Assembly (NCBI RefSeq): GCF_026340305.1
Contig: NZ_JAPEPI010000002.1
Span: forward strand, 124,001-188,000
From: Streptomyces sp. NBC_01381
Lineage (GTDB): Bacteria; Actinomycetota; Actinomycetes; Streptomycetales; Streptomycetaceae
Direction of reading: 5' to 3'
Length of the DNA: 64,000 bases
Below the pieces are notes generated by a model, which had not been told where the DNA came from, searched no databases, and saw nothing but the letters and a program-made list of their open reading frames with translations. Made by a program: the position numbers and the translations under genes. Below are positions 7,875 through 15,299 of the stretch, in pieces. Positions within the stretch are counted from its first letter, which is position 1. Each line of letters begins with the position of its first letter.

Positions 7875-8837
7875 ATGCGCGTGACGCATTCCAAAGAGAC
7901 GCATTCCAGAATGGCGCATTCCGAAGTGGCGCCGTCCGATCCGGGCCGGGGCCTCGACCTGAACCTCCTGCTCGCCCTCGACGTGCTGCTCGACGAGGAG
8001 AGCGTCTCCGGCGCCGCCCGCCGTCTGTATCTGTCCGAGCCCGCGATGAGCCGCACCCTGGGCCGTATCCGCAAGGCGCTCGGCGACCCCGTCCTGGTGC
8101 GGGCGGGGCGGCGGATGGTCCCCACCCCGCACGCGCTCGCCGTCCGGGCCGAGGTGAGCGCCGTGGTGGAACGCGCCCGCGCGCTGTTCGCCGGTCCCGG
8201 CGCGGCCGATCTGCGCACCGTGTCCCGCACCCTCACCGTCCTCGGCAGCGACGTGATCGCCGCCGCGTACGGCCCCGCGCTCTTCGCCCGCGCCGTGGCC
8301 GAGGCCCCCGGCGTACGCATCCGGTTCCTCGGCGAGAGCCATGTGGACGCGCCCGTGCTGCGCGAGGGGACGGCCGATCTGGAGGTCGGGGTGATCGACA
8401 CGGTCGCGCCCGAGGTGCGGATCGAGCGACTGCACGACGACCGGATGCTGGGTGTCGTACGTCCCGGACACCCCTTGCTGCGCGGCGAGTTGACGCCCGA
8501 GCGGTTCGCCGCCGCCGATCACATCACGGTCTCCCGCAAGGGCAGACTGCACGGCCCGCTGGATGCCGCGCTCGCCGAACTGGGTCTTGAGCGGCGGGTG
8601 GTGGGCAGCGTCGGCACCTATCCGTCCTCCCTCTTCGTGCTGCTCCACACCGATCTGGTGGGCCTGGTCACCTCCTGGGCCCGGCCGCTCACCGACACCC
8701 TGGGCCTGGTCACCTTCGACGTCCCGCTCGACCTGCCGCCACTGCGCCTTGCCATCGCCTGGCATCCCCGGCACGACGCGGATCCGGCGCACGCGTGGCT
8801 GCGGGGGTGTGTGCGGGATCTCCTTGAGGTCACCTGA
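7875..8837 (+). CDS. LysR-family transcriptional regulator
   Basis: A 320-residue LysR-type regulator. The winged HTH spans about 25-85 (LLLALDVLLDEESVSGAARRLYLSEPAMSR, PVLVRAGRR in separate blocks). It is followed by a substrate-binding-like effector domain that includes LEVGVID and YPSSLFVLL. It probably controls the divergent MFS exporter. The first 17 residues are made of a 15-bp tandem repeat (THSKE-THSRM-AHSEV), so the real start could be internal; AAGGG lies just before the chosen ATG. The last four codons, including the stop, are exactly duplicated downstream. Confidence 0.87.
   Translation: MRVTHSKETHSRMAHSEVAPSDPGRGLDLNLLLALDVLLDEESVSGAARRLYLSEPAMSRTLGRIRKALGDPVLVRAGRRMVPTPHALAVRAEVSAVVERARALFAGPGAADLRTVSRTLTVLGSDVIAAAYGPALFARAVAEAPGVRIRFLGESHVDAPVLREGTADLEVGVIDTVAPEVRIERLHDDRMLGVVRPGHPLLRGELTPERFAAADHITVSRKGRLHGPLDAALAELGLERRVVGSVGTYPSSLFVLLHTDLVGLVTSWARPLTDTLGLVTFDVPLDLPPLRLAIAWHPRHDADPAHAWLRGCVRDLLEVT
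7883..7927 (+). repeat. Three 15-bp repeats at the 5' end of the LysR gene
   Basis: Units beginning GACGCATTCC, GACGCATTCC and GGCGCATTCC are spaced exactly 15 bases apart. They encode a five-residue repeat (T/A-H-S-x-x), so changes in copy number would keep the reading frame. Confidence 0.85.
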
Positions 8838-8849
8838 GAGGTCACCTGA
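8826..8849 (+). repeat. 12-bp tandem duplication across the LysR stop codon
   Basis: GAGGTCACCTGA occurs twice back to back. The first TGA is the stop and the second copy supplies an in-frame reserve stop after the same three residues (EVT). Confidence 0.9.
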
Positions 8850-8959
8850 ACGAGTGCCGGTAATTCACCTATCCGAGCGGCGCGCCCGCGTTCCCGCGGC
8901 CGCAGTGCGCACGCTCTGCCTAGCCTTCAATTCCGATTGATCTCAACGGAGTTGGCGCC

Positions 8960-10795
8960 ATGGCAGGTAACACCGAGGCCACCAGACTGCTGTGTGCCGG
9001 CGTCCACTTGGACGCGGTGTTCCGCAGCCGGGTCGTGTCCGAGCTCGTCGACCACGCGGAGCGCCCCGTCGCGCCACCATTCGGGGCCGATGTGCTTCCG
9101 GTGCTCGCGCACGCGCTGCGGGCCCGGCGCGAAGAGGTGACCACCGCGCTGCTCCTGGCAGTGGTGTGGATCGGGTTCCTCGTCACCGACGCGGTCCTTG
9201 CCTGGGACGCCCTTGAGGACTCCCAGGGCGGCGATTCCGGCGTGTCCGGCGCGGACTTCGTACTGCTCGCCCTCGACCCCGAGGCGTTCGGCGCGCCGAG
9301 CCCCGGGATGTTCGGCGGCCTGGTGCCGGGCGGCTGGGCACTGTCGTACGCCGTGGTCGTCCTGCTGCTGTGGCTGGCCCGGGTCTTCTCCGGCCGGGGC
9401 GCCGACGGCAGCGTGCTGCGGAAGGTGAACCTGCCGCCGATCCTGTCCTGGCTGCGGCGCCGGCTCGGCTGGCTGGTGACGGGGTTCGCGTGGTGGTGCG
9501 CCGCCTCGTACACGGTCTTCGCGGTCATCGAGATCAAAGAGACCTGGACGCCGTACCCACTGATCTTCCCGCTGCTCATCGCGGCCGTGGTGTGGCGCCA
9601 CCAGTACCTGCGCAAGCGCATGCTGCGTACGCGCCTCGCACGGCAGACCTTCGCCGAGACCGAGCAGCCGGCGCTGCCCGCCCGCTTCAGCCGCATCGCC
9701 GACTGCATCCGCCGCGAACAGGACGCCAACGTCACCCTCTACGACGCGAACCGGCCCTTCGTGGGCGCCGGGAAGCCCCGAGAGCCATGGTCCGTCGTGC
9801 TCGAACTGCAGCGCGCCGACACGGAGTCGGACGGCGGCCTGCCCAAGCAGCGCACGTACGAACCGCTCTCCGCGCGCGAGGTCATCGAGATGATCCGGCC
9901 CCGTCTGAAGGACCTGCGCACCTCCGCCGGGGCCACGAGCGTGGACCGGCTGCGGCACCTGGAGATCGAGGAGTTCGTCTATCTGCCCGCGGGCGCGGGT
10001 CGCGACGAGCAGCTCTTCACCGGCCAGGTGAGCGACACCACGGGGGTCCAGGAGACCGCGGGGGTCTACGACGCCGAGCAGACCGAGCGGCACATCGCCA
10101 GGGCCGCGGGCGAGGGCGGCGAGGCGCGGCGGCACTTCCTGCGCATCAGGGTCGGCGCCTGGAACGAACAGGTCGTCGTCTCGCTCCTGGTCAGGGTGCA
10201 CACCCAGGGCGGGATGCTGGTCCTCGAAGTGGTGCCGCACGTACTGGGCCCGATCGTCCGCGAGTTCCGCGAGGTCGACACGATCGTCGCGCGCGAGCCG
10301 GAGGGTCCCTACCGCGACGCCCTGCGCGCCTGCGTCGACGGGCCCGCGGCAGGCGTGGCGGTAGGCATCGCCGCGCTGCGCGCGCTGCCCTCCGTCGGCA
10401 CCTCGTTCCGGCTCTGGCTCGCACAGCCCGAAGGGCCCGTGCCCGCGCCGCGTGCCGCCCGTATGCTGCGCGCCCTGTGTTCCTGGCTCCGCCTGGGCGG
10501 TCCGGTCCAGGCGCCGCCGGACGCCCCGCTGGTCTCGCTGCGCCAACTGGCGAGCACCGACGAACTCTCCCTCTTCCAGGAGATGGACGTCGCCCGCTAC
10601 ATCCGCACCCTCCAGGACCGCATCGGCGAGGGCGTACGCGACGCGCTGCGGGCCGGCGGCTACCGCACGGACCGCCTGGAACAGAACATCACGCAGATCA
10701 ACAACAGCGGGGTCTACATCAAGGAGATGTCCGGCGGCGCCCTCGCCACCGGCACCCACGGCCGGGCCACGCACACCGAGAGGAGCACGGCATGA
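8960..10795 (+). CDS. Large membrane protein of unknown function, first gene of a three-gene operon
   Basis: A 611-residue protein I do not recognise. Four hydrophobic segments lie at about 61-82, 126-147, 170-192 and 200-217, and about 390 mostly soluble residues follow. The soluble part has no nuclease, kinase or P-loop motif that I can see. The very end reads NSGVYIKEMSGGALATGTHGRA, closely like the N-terminal VTGGSLAFGAHGTA of the next protein. A GGAG ribosome site precedes the ATG by eight bases. Its stop overlaps the next start (ATGA), implying coupled translation and a joint function. Confidence 0.75.
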   Translation: MAGNTEATRLLCAGVHLDAVFRSRVVSELVDHAERPVAPPFGADVLPVLAHALRARREEVTTALLLAVVWIGFLVTDAVLAWDALEDSQGGDSGVSGADFVLLALDPEAFGAPSPGMFGGLVPGGWALSYAVVVLLLWLARVFSGRGADGSVLRKVNLPPILSWLRRRLGWLVTGFAWWCAASYTVFAVIEIKETWTPYPLIFPLLIAAVVWRHQYLRKRMLRTRLARQTFAETEQPALPARFSRIADCIRREQDANVTLYDANRPFVGAGKPREPWSVVLELQRADTESDGGLPKQRTYEPLSAREVIEMIRPRLKDLRTSAGATSVDRLRHLEIEEFVYLPAGAGRDEQLFTGQVSDTTGVQETAGVYDAEQTERHIARAAGEGGEARRHFLRIRVGAWNEQVVVSLLVRVHTQGGMLVLEVVPHVLGPIVREFREVDTIVAREPEGPYRDALRACVDGPAAGVAVGIAALRALPSVGTSFRLWLAQPEGPVPAPRAARMLRALCSWLRLGGPVQAPPDAPLVSLRQLASTDELSLFQEMDVARYIRTLQDRIGEGVRDALRAGGYRTDRLEQNITQINNSGVYIKEMSGGALATGTHGRATHTERSTA

Positions 10796-11172
10796 GCGGC
10801 GACAAGGAGAGCGGCGGCGGCGCGCACGTCCAGATCGGGTCGGTCACCGGCGGCTCGCTGGCCTTCGGCGCGCACGGCACGGCCGAGTCCACCAACTACT
10901 CGGTGGTGACGGCCGATCCGCACCACCAGCACCTGCTCACCCAGGTGCGGGCCCTGCGCGGCGTGCTGCCCCAGGCACCGGAACGTACGCCCGGTGAGGC
11001 GGCGCTCGACGCCGAACTGGACGAGGTGGAGCGGGAGATCGGCCGCAGCGGGCGCAGCGATGGCAGGCTGCTGGCGAGACTCCGCGATCGGCTTGAGCGG
11101 TACACCGCGGCCGCCGCGACGGCCGCGTCCGTCACGGCGGTCCTCGAGGCGATCGCCCAGATCACGGGCTGA
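10792..11172 (+). CDS. Small protein with GG-LA-G-HG motif (DUF5955-like)
   Basis: A 126-residue protein. It opens with HVQIGSVTGGSLAFGAHGTAE, then a helical region rich in Leu/Arg/Glu (ALDAELDEVEREIGRS, LLARLRDRLERY) likely to form a coiled coil, and ends in an Ala-rich hydrophobic helix (VLEAIAQITG). The N-terminal pattern reminds me of small actinobacterial DUF5955 proteins; this is recall, not a search. The start overlaps the upstream stop by four bases. The N-terminal motif is shared with the tail of the upstream membrane protein, suggesting they bind each other or a common partner. Confidence 0.7.
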   Translation: MSGDKESGGGAHVQIGSVTGGSLAFGAHGTAESTNYSVVTADPHHQHLLTQVRALRGVLPQAPERTPGEAALDAELDEVEREIGRSGRSDGRLLARLRDRLERYTAAAATAASVTAVLEAIAQITG

Positions 11173-11182
11173 GGAAACGACC

Positions 11183-11938
11183 GTGCGGATCTTCGACGCC
11201 GACCGCCAGGAGTGGGTCGGTCACGAGCAGGAGCAGCGGATCGCCGAGCTCCACGACCGGGACGCGGTGCGCCAGGACAAGGCGCTGCGCGGCGCGGTGT
11301 CGGTCCTCGCGGTCTGCGCCCTGGCCTTCGGCGGCTGGGCGCTCGGCTGGAAGGACGAGCCGGAGCCGAGGGGGTACTTGGCGGTTCTCGAACAGCCCAC
11401 GGTGAGCCCGGAGGGCGCCCCGTCGCCCTCCGCGTCGGGCGGTCCGCCCGACGGATACGAGACCGTGCAGGACGCTTTCGGCTACCGGCTCGCCCTCCCC
11501 GATGAGGACTGGACCCGCTCGACGGATGACGCCGTGTACGGCCCGGACGTCGTCAACTACCGCAACTTCGACGGGAGTCGAAGGCTCCAGGTGTACAAGG
11601 TGCAGGAGCCGAGCGGTCATGAATCGCTGCAGGTGTGGCTGGACCAGCCGAAGCGGCGCCTGCCCGACGGCTTCGACCGGCTCGACCTGACGCGCGCCGA
11701 CGTCGGCGGCCTCCCCAGCGCCCGGCTCGACTACCTCGCCGACTCGCTCAAGGATGAGCCGGACATCGGTCCCTGGTACGTCATCGACCAGCGCTTCGAG
11801 TCCGTGGACGGCGAGCTCTACGCCCTTGCCGTGTACGGCGCCGACGCGGACGGCAGGTCCGACGAGGAGGCGCTGATGGAGACGGCCCTCGCATGGTTCT
11901 GCCCGCCGGAAGAGATCTGCCCCGAGCCGGCCGACTAG
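11183..11938 (+). CDS. Single-pass membrane protein, unknown function
   Basis: A 251-residue protein with a short charged cytoplasmic N-terminus (RIFDADRQEWVGHEQEQR), one membrane segment at about 37-56, a Pro/Ser linker and an outer domain of about 170 residues. The outer domain contains GYRLALPDEDWTR, YVIDQRFESVDGELYAL and a late cysteine pair (WFCPPEEICPE). The LALPxxW-type opening is common to actinobacterial lipoprotein-like surface domains. GTG was chosen because GAGGAAA precedes it. Ten bases separate it from the previous gene, so it probably belongs to the same operon. Confidence 0.7.
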   Translation: MRIFDADRQEWVGHEQEQRIAELHDRDAVRQDKALRGAVSVLAVCALAFGGWALGWKDEPEPRGYLAVLEQPTVSPEGAPSPSASGGPPDGYETVQDAFGYRLALPDEDWTRSTDDAVYGPDVVNYRNFDGSRRLQVYKVQEPSGHESLQVWLDQPKRRLPDGFDRLDLTRADVGGLPSARLDYLADSLKDEPDIGPWYVIDQRFESVDGELYALAVYGADADGRSDEEALMETALAWFCPPEEICPEPAD

Positions 11939-11966
11939 GCGCGGCACCCATCCACCCCGCCCCTTG

Positions 11967-12002
11967 TTGCCAACGTACTCGCCGATGTAGTACTTCTTAT
12001 AC
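11967..12002 (+). promoter_or_regulatory. Promoter of the small XRE gene; likely leaderless
   Basis: TTGCCA (11967-11972) and TAGTAC (11988-11993) form a plausible -35/-10 pair with a 15-base spacer. Transcription would begin at or next to the ATG at 12003. There is no purine-rich ribosome site between the -10 box and the ATG, consistent with a leaderless mRNA. Confidence 0.5.
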
Positions 12003-12251
12003 ATGAGCGAGCAAGTGCACAACAGGTTGGCGATGGTGCGCGCGGAGCGAAAGGTGTCGCGTCAGAGCCTGGCCGAGGCGGTGGGGGTCCATTACCAGAC
12101 CATCGGTTACATCGAGCGTGGGCAGTACAACCCGAGCCTCGACCTGGCGCTGAAGATCGCGGAGTTCTTCGGGCTGCCGGTGGAGGCGTTGTTCTCGCTC
12201 CGGCCGTTCCGCCCGCTCACGGATGAGGTCTACGGGAGGAGTCAGGGATGA
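12003..12251 (+). CDS. Small XRE-family transcriptional regulator
   Basis: An 82-residue HTH protein with a complete XRE fold: RLAMVRAERKVSRQSLAEAV, then HYQTIGYIERGQYNPSL, then IAEFFGLPVEALFSL. It has almost nothing outside the DNA-binding domain and should act as a dimeric repressor or activator. The start seems leaderless. Its last four bases overlap the start of a membrane protein (ATGA), a common pairing in which the small regulator governs its membrane partner. The ligand, if any, is unknown. Confidence 0.88.
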   Translation: MSEQVHNRLAMVRAERKVSRQSLAEAVGVHYQTIGYIERGQYNPSLDLALKIAEFFGLPVEALFSLRPFRPLTDEVYGRSQG

Positions 12252-12781
12252 TGACGGACCAGCAGGCGCGGGGGATGACCGGGTACGACCGGCGGATGTT
12301 CGCGCTCATGAACCGGCGGGAGGCGGCGCCCTTCCACGCCACCGCCGCGCGCAGGCGGCTCGCGGTCGGCGCGCACATCGCGCTGACCGTGGCGAGCGTC
12401 GCGGCCTGGCTGCTGACCGTCGTGGGCGATCAGTGGTGGGCGATGTGGACGATGGCCGCCCTGATCCTGCCGTGGTGCTTCGCCACCGGCGTCATCAACG
12501 GCGCCACGCGCGGCCTGCTCGAACTGCGCGAGCGCGCACTCGACGAGCGGCAGCGCGCGGAGAAGGCCCGCGTCGCCGCTCGCGCGCGGGGGCTCACGCA
12601 GTGGCTGCTGCTCGCGGCCGCCGTCGGTGCGGGCGCGGTCGCGCTCCAGGGCTGGGACACCGAAGGGCTGCTCTTCCCCGTCCTGTTCACCCTGTTTGTC
12701 CTGCACTGGCTGATGCCGCTGTGGGTGGCGGGGCTCGCCGTGGCGGACGAGCCCGAGGACTTCGAGGACCCCGAGGCGTAA
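12248..12781 (+). CDS. Membrane protein co-transcribed with the small XRE regulator
   Basis: A 177-residue protein with about four hydrophobic segments (near 37-60, 65-88, 118-137, 143-163). A charged cytoplasmic loop lies between the second and third (LRERALDERQRAEKARVAARARG). It ends in an acidic tail (ADEPEDFEDPEA). No transport or enzymatic motif was found. The four-base overlap with the regulator gene fixes the start and indicates coupled expression. Confidence 0.75.
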   Translation: MMTDQQARGMTGYDRRMFALMNRREAAPFHATAARRRLAVGAHIALTVASVAAWLLTVVGDQWWAMWTMAALILPWCFATGVINGATRGLLELRERALDERQRAEKARVAARARGLTQWLLLAAAVGAGAVALQGWDTEGLLFPVLFTLFVLHWLMPLWVAGLAVADEPEDFEDPEA

Positions 12782-12788
12782 GGGGAAC

Positions 12789-13562
12789 TCAGAGGTTGTC
12801 TGCCGGGCCGCCGTCCTGGACGCCCTGCAGCTGAGACACGTTCACCGAGTCCTCCTCGGACGGGGTGTCCTTCGGGACCGGCTTGTCGTACGCGGACAAC
12901 TTCAGCGTCGAGTCGGTCCCCTGCCCCTTCTCCGTGGCCCTGACCAGGTACGGAGTGCCCTCGGCCGCGACGTACATCGTGGTGGTCTTGCCGTCGTCCC
13001 TGCCGGTGACGGGGATGACGTCGGTGCCGTCGACCTTGGTCCGATCGCCCTTCTTGAGCGTCGACTCGTCGCCCGACTCGTCCTGGACCTCCTGCTGGAT
13101 CTCCTTCAGGTCGCAGACCCCGGCCATGTCCTTGAGCAGGGCGTCATCGGTGGTGCCGTAGAGATAGCGGTCCCCGATGATGTCGGCCGCGGCCTCGCCC
13201 TGGCCGCCGGGGAGCTGCGCCTTCCAGAAGGCGGCGTCGGGCTTCATCCAGACCTTCTCGCCCTGTTTGATCAGCTCCAGGCTGCCGCCGTCGTCCGCCA
13301 TGGTCAGCGACCCGACGCAGTTGTCGTCCTGGTCGAGGGTCAGCTCCATCGTGGCGGGCTCCTCGTCGTCGAGGTCCGTGCCCTTCTGCTCCAGTTCGAG
13401 ATGGACGGACTTGGCGTCGAGCAGTTCCTTCTCCGCCTTGTCGGAGATCTCCTGCGCGCTCAGATCCTCCGTGTCGGCGAGCGCGACCGCCGGGGCGGCC
13501 AGGAGAGCGACCGCCGTACAGGCCGCTGTTCCCCACGCCTGCTTCCTGGAAATTCTGCGCAT
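12789..13562 (-). CDS. Secreted LppX/LprG-like protein
   Basis: A 257-residue exported protein with the signal MRRISRKQAWGT...ALLAAPAVALA and probable cleavage before DTEDLS. There is no lipobox cysteine. The mature sequence alternates short strands (SVHLELEQKG, ATMELTLD, SLTMADDGGSLELIKQGEKVWMK across blocks) and continues with VPVTGRDDGKTTTMYVA-type strands. This resembles the antiparallel sheet of LppX_LprAFG proteins that carry lipids or stabilise envelope complexes. The match is by pattern only. A strong GGAGGTGA site precedes the ATG. It is divergent from the betaine operon. Confidence 0.65.
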   Translation of the reverse strand: MRRISRKQAWGTAACTAVALLAAPAVALADTEDLSAQEISDKAEKELLDAKSVHLELEQKGTDLDDEEPATMELTLDQDDNCVGSLTMADDGGSLELIKQGEKVWMKPDAAFWKAQLPGGQGEAAADIIGDRYLYGTTDDALLKDMAGVCDLKEIQQEVQDESGDESTLKKGDRTKVDGTDVIPVTGRDDGKTTTMYVAAEGTPYLVRATEKGQGTDSTLKLSAYDKPVPKDTPSEEDSVNVSQLQGVQDGGPADNL

Positions 13563-13628
13563 TACGTCACCTCCAGTGACAAACCCCTCTTCGAGCGTAC
13601 GTTTCGCCCCGACTGCCTGCACGGGCAG

Positions 13629-13658
13629 TGACACAGCGCACTTTCGGCCATGTAATAC
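13629..13658 (+). promoter_or_regulatory. Putative promoter of the choline/betaine operon
   Basis: TGACAC (13629-13634) and TAATAC (13653-13658) are separated by 18 bases, a good housekeeping-type promoter for a GC-rich genome, about 60 bases before the operon start. A small inverted repeat CTGCC-TGCACG-GGCAG lies just upstream (13613-13628) and could be an operator. Confidence 0.5.
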
Positions 13659-13718
13659 GCATGGTTTCTTCACTCGAGGGCAGGTGGACCCGGCTACCGC
13701 GAGTGACAGGCGGGGCAT

Positions 13719-15248
13719 ATGACAGGAACGGAAGGCAAACGGGACGTGTCCGCACAACAGACCATCCATGTGGGCGGAGAGTGGCTTAGCGCCCTCTCCG
13801 GCGCCACGCGCGAGATCCTCGACCCGGCGGATGCCAAGCCGTTCGCAGTGATCGCCGAAGGCGGCACCGAGGACGCCGACGCGGCGATCGCCGCCGCCCG
13901 CGAGGCCTTCGACCACGGAGCGTGGCCTCAGACTCCGGTCGCCGAGCGTGCCGCGCTGCTTCGCCGCGTCGCCGACCTCCTCGTTCGCGACCGGGAAGAG
14001 ATCGGGCTCCTGGAGAGCCGCGACGCCGGCAAGACCCTCGAAGAGGGCCGCGTCGACGTGGACTGCGTCGCCGACGCCTTCCGCTACTTCGCCGACCTGG
14101 TGATCGGCGAGGGCGCGGGCCGTGTCGTCGACGCGGGATCCGACGACATCCACAGCGTCGTCGTGCACGAGCCCGTCGGCGTCTGCACGATGATCACGCC
14201 CTGGAACTATCCGCTCCTGCAGGCCAGCTGGAAGATCGCCCCGGCGCTCGCGGCGGGCAACACCTTCGTGATCAAGCCGAGCGAGATCACGCCGCTGACC
14301 ACGGTCGCGCTCATCGAGCTGCTCGTCGAGGCCGGCCTCCCGGCGGGCGTCGCCAACATCGTGACCGGTCCCGGCCACACCGTCGGCGCCCGGCTCTCCG
14401 ACCACCCCGACGTCGACCTGGTCTCCTTCACCGGCGGCCTCGTCTCCGGCACCAAGGTCGCCCAGGCCGCCGCGCTCGGCGTGAAGAAGGTCGCCCTCGA
14501 ACTCGGCGGCAAGAACCCCAACGTGGTCTTCGCCGACGCCTGCGCCACCGAAGAGGGCTTCGACACCGCCGTCGACCAGGCCCTCAACGCCGCGTTCATC
14601 CACAGCGGGCAGGTCTGCTCCGCCGGTGGCCGCCTCATCATCGAGGAGTCGGTCCGCGAGCGCTTCGTCGCCGAACTCGCCCGCCGGGCAAGCAAGATCA
14701 AGCTCGGCCGCGGCACCGAGGACGGCGTCGAGTGCGGTCCGCTCGTCTCGCAGCAGCAGCGCGAGAAGACCGAGATGTACGTCGCGTCCGCCCTGGAGGA
14801 GGGCGCGGTGCTCCGCTCCGGCGGCAAGCGCCCCGAGCCGAGCGACGCCCGCCCCGCGACCGGCTACTTCTACGAGCCCACCGTGCTCGACCAGTGCCAC
14901 CGCGAGATGAAGGTCGTACGCGAAGAGGTCTTCGGCCCGGTCCTGACCGTCGAGACCTTCCGCACCGAGGACGAGGCCGTAGCGCTCGCCAACGACACCG
15001 AGTACGGTCTCGCGGGCGCCGTGTGGACCACCGACGCCGGTCTCGGGCGCCGGATGGCCCGCCGCATGCGCCACGGCACCATCTGGATCAACGACTTCCA
15101 CCCCTACCTGCCGCAGGCGGAGTGGGGCGGCTTCGGCAAGAGCGGCGTGGGACGCGAGCTCGGACCCGCCGGGCTCGCCGAGTACCGGGAGTCCAAGCAC
15201 ATCTACCAGAACCTGGCGCCCGCGCCGGTGCGCTGGTTCGCGGGCTGA
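13719..15248 (+). CDS. betB: Betaine aldehyde dehydrogenase family protein
   Basis: A 509-residue NAD(P)-dependent aldehyde dehydrogenase that would oxidise betaine aldehyde to glycine betaine. Family landmarks are present: TPWNYPLLQ, the general-base glutamate in LELGGKNP (Glu261), the catalytic cysteine in HSGQVCSAGG (Cys300), and EVFGPVL. The next gene encodes a choline-oxidising flavoprotein and then a betaine ABC importer follows, which supports betaine aldehyde as substrate. A GTG at 13746 (after GGAAGG) is an alternative start that would shorten the N-terminus by nine residues. Confidence 0.9.
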   Translation: MTGTEGKRDVSAQQTIHVGGEWLSALSGATREILDPADAKPFAVIAEGGTEDADAAIAAAREAFDHGAWPQTPVAERAALLRRVADLLVRDREEIGLLESRDAGKTLEEGRVDVDCVADAFRYFADLVIGEGAGRVVDAGSDDIHSVVVHEPVGVCTMITPWNYPLLQASWKIAPALAAGNTFVIKPSEITPLTTVALIELLVEAGLPAGVANIVTGPGHTVGARLSDHPDVDLVSFTGGLVSGTKVAQAAALGVKKVALELGGKNPNVVFADACATEEGFDTAVDQALNAAFIHSGQVCSAGGRLIIEESVRERFVAELARRASKIKLGRGTEDGVECGPLVSQQQREKTEMYVASALEEGAVLRSGGKRPEPSDARPATGYFYEPTVLDQCHREMKVVREEVFGPVLTVETFRTEDEAVALANDTEYGLAGAVWTTDAGLGRRMARRMRHGTIWINDFHPYLPQAEWGGFGKSGVGRELGPAGLAEYRESKHIYQNLAPAPVRWFAG

Positions 15249-15299
15249 GCCCTCGACACGTACGACCGCTCAATACGCGCAGAACGTTGGAGTAACCGC

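Noticed and set aside
12789..15200. A single 800-residue leftward frame covering the betaine aldehyde dehydrogenase region
   Set aside because: Only the part up to 13562 has a signal peptide, a strong ribosome site and protein-like composition; the rest is antisense to a clear aldehyde dehydrogenase.
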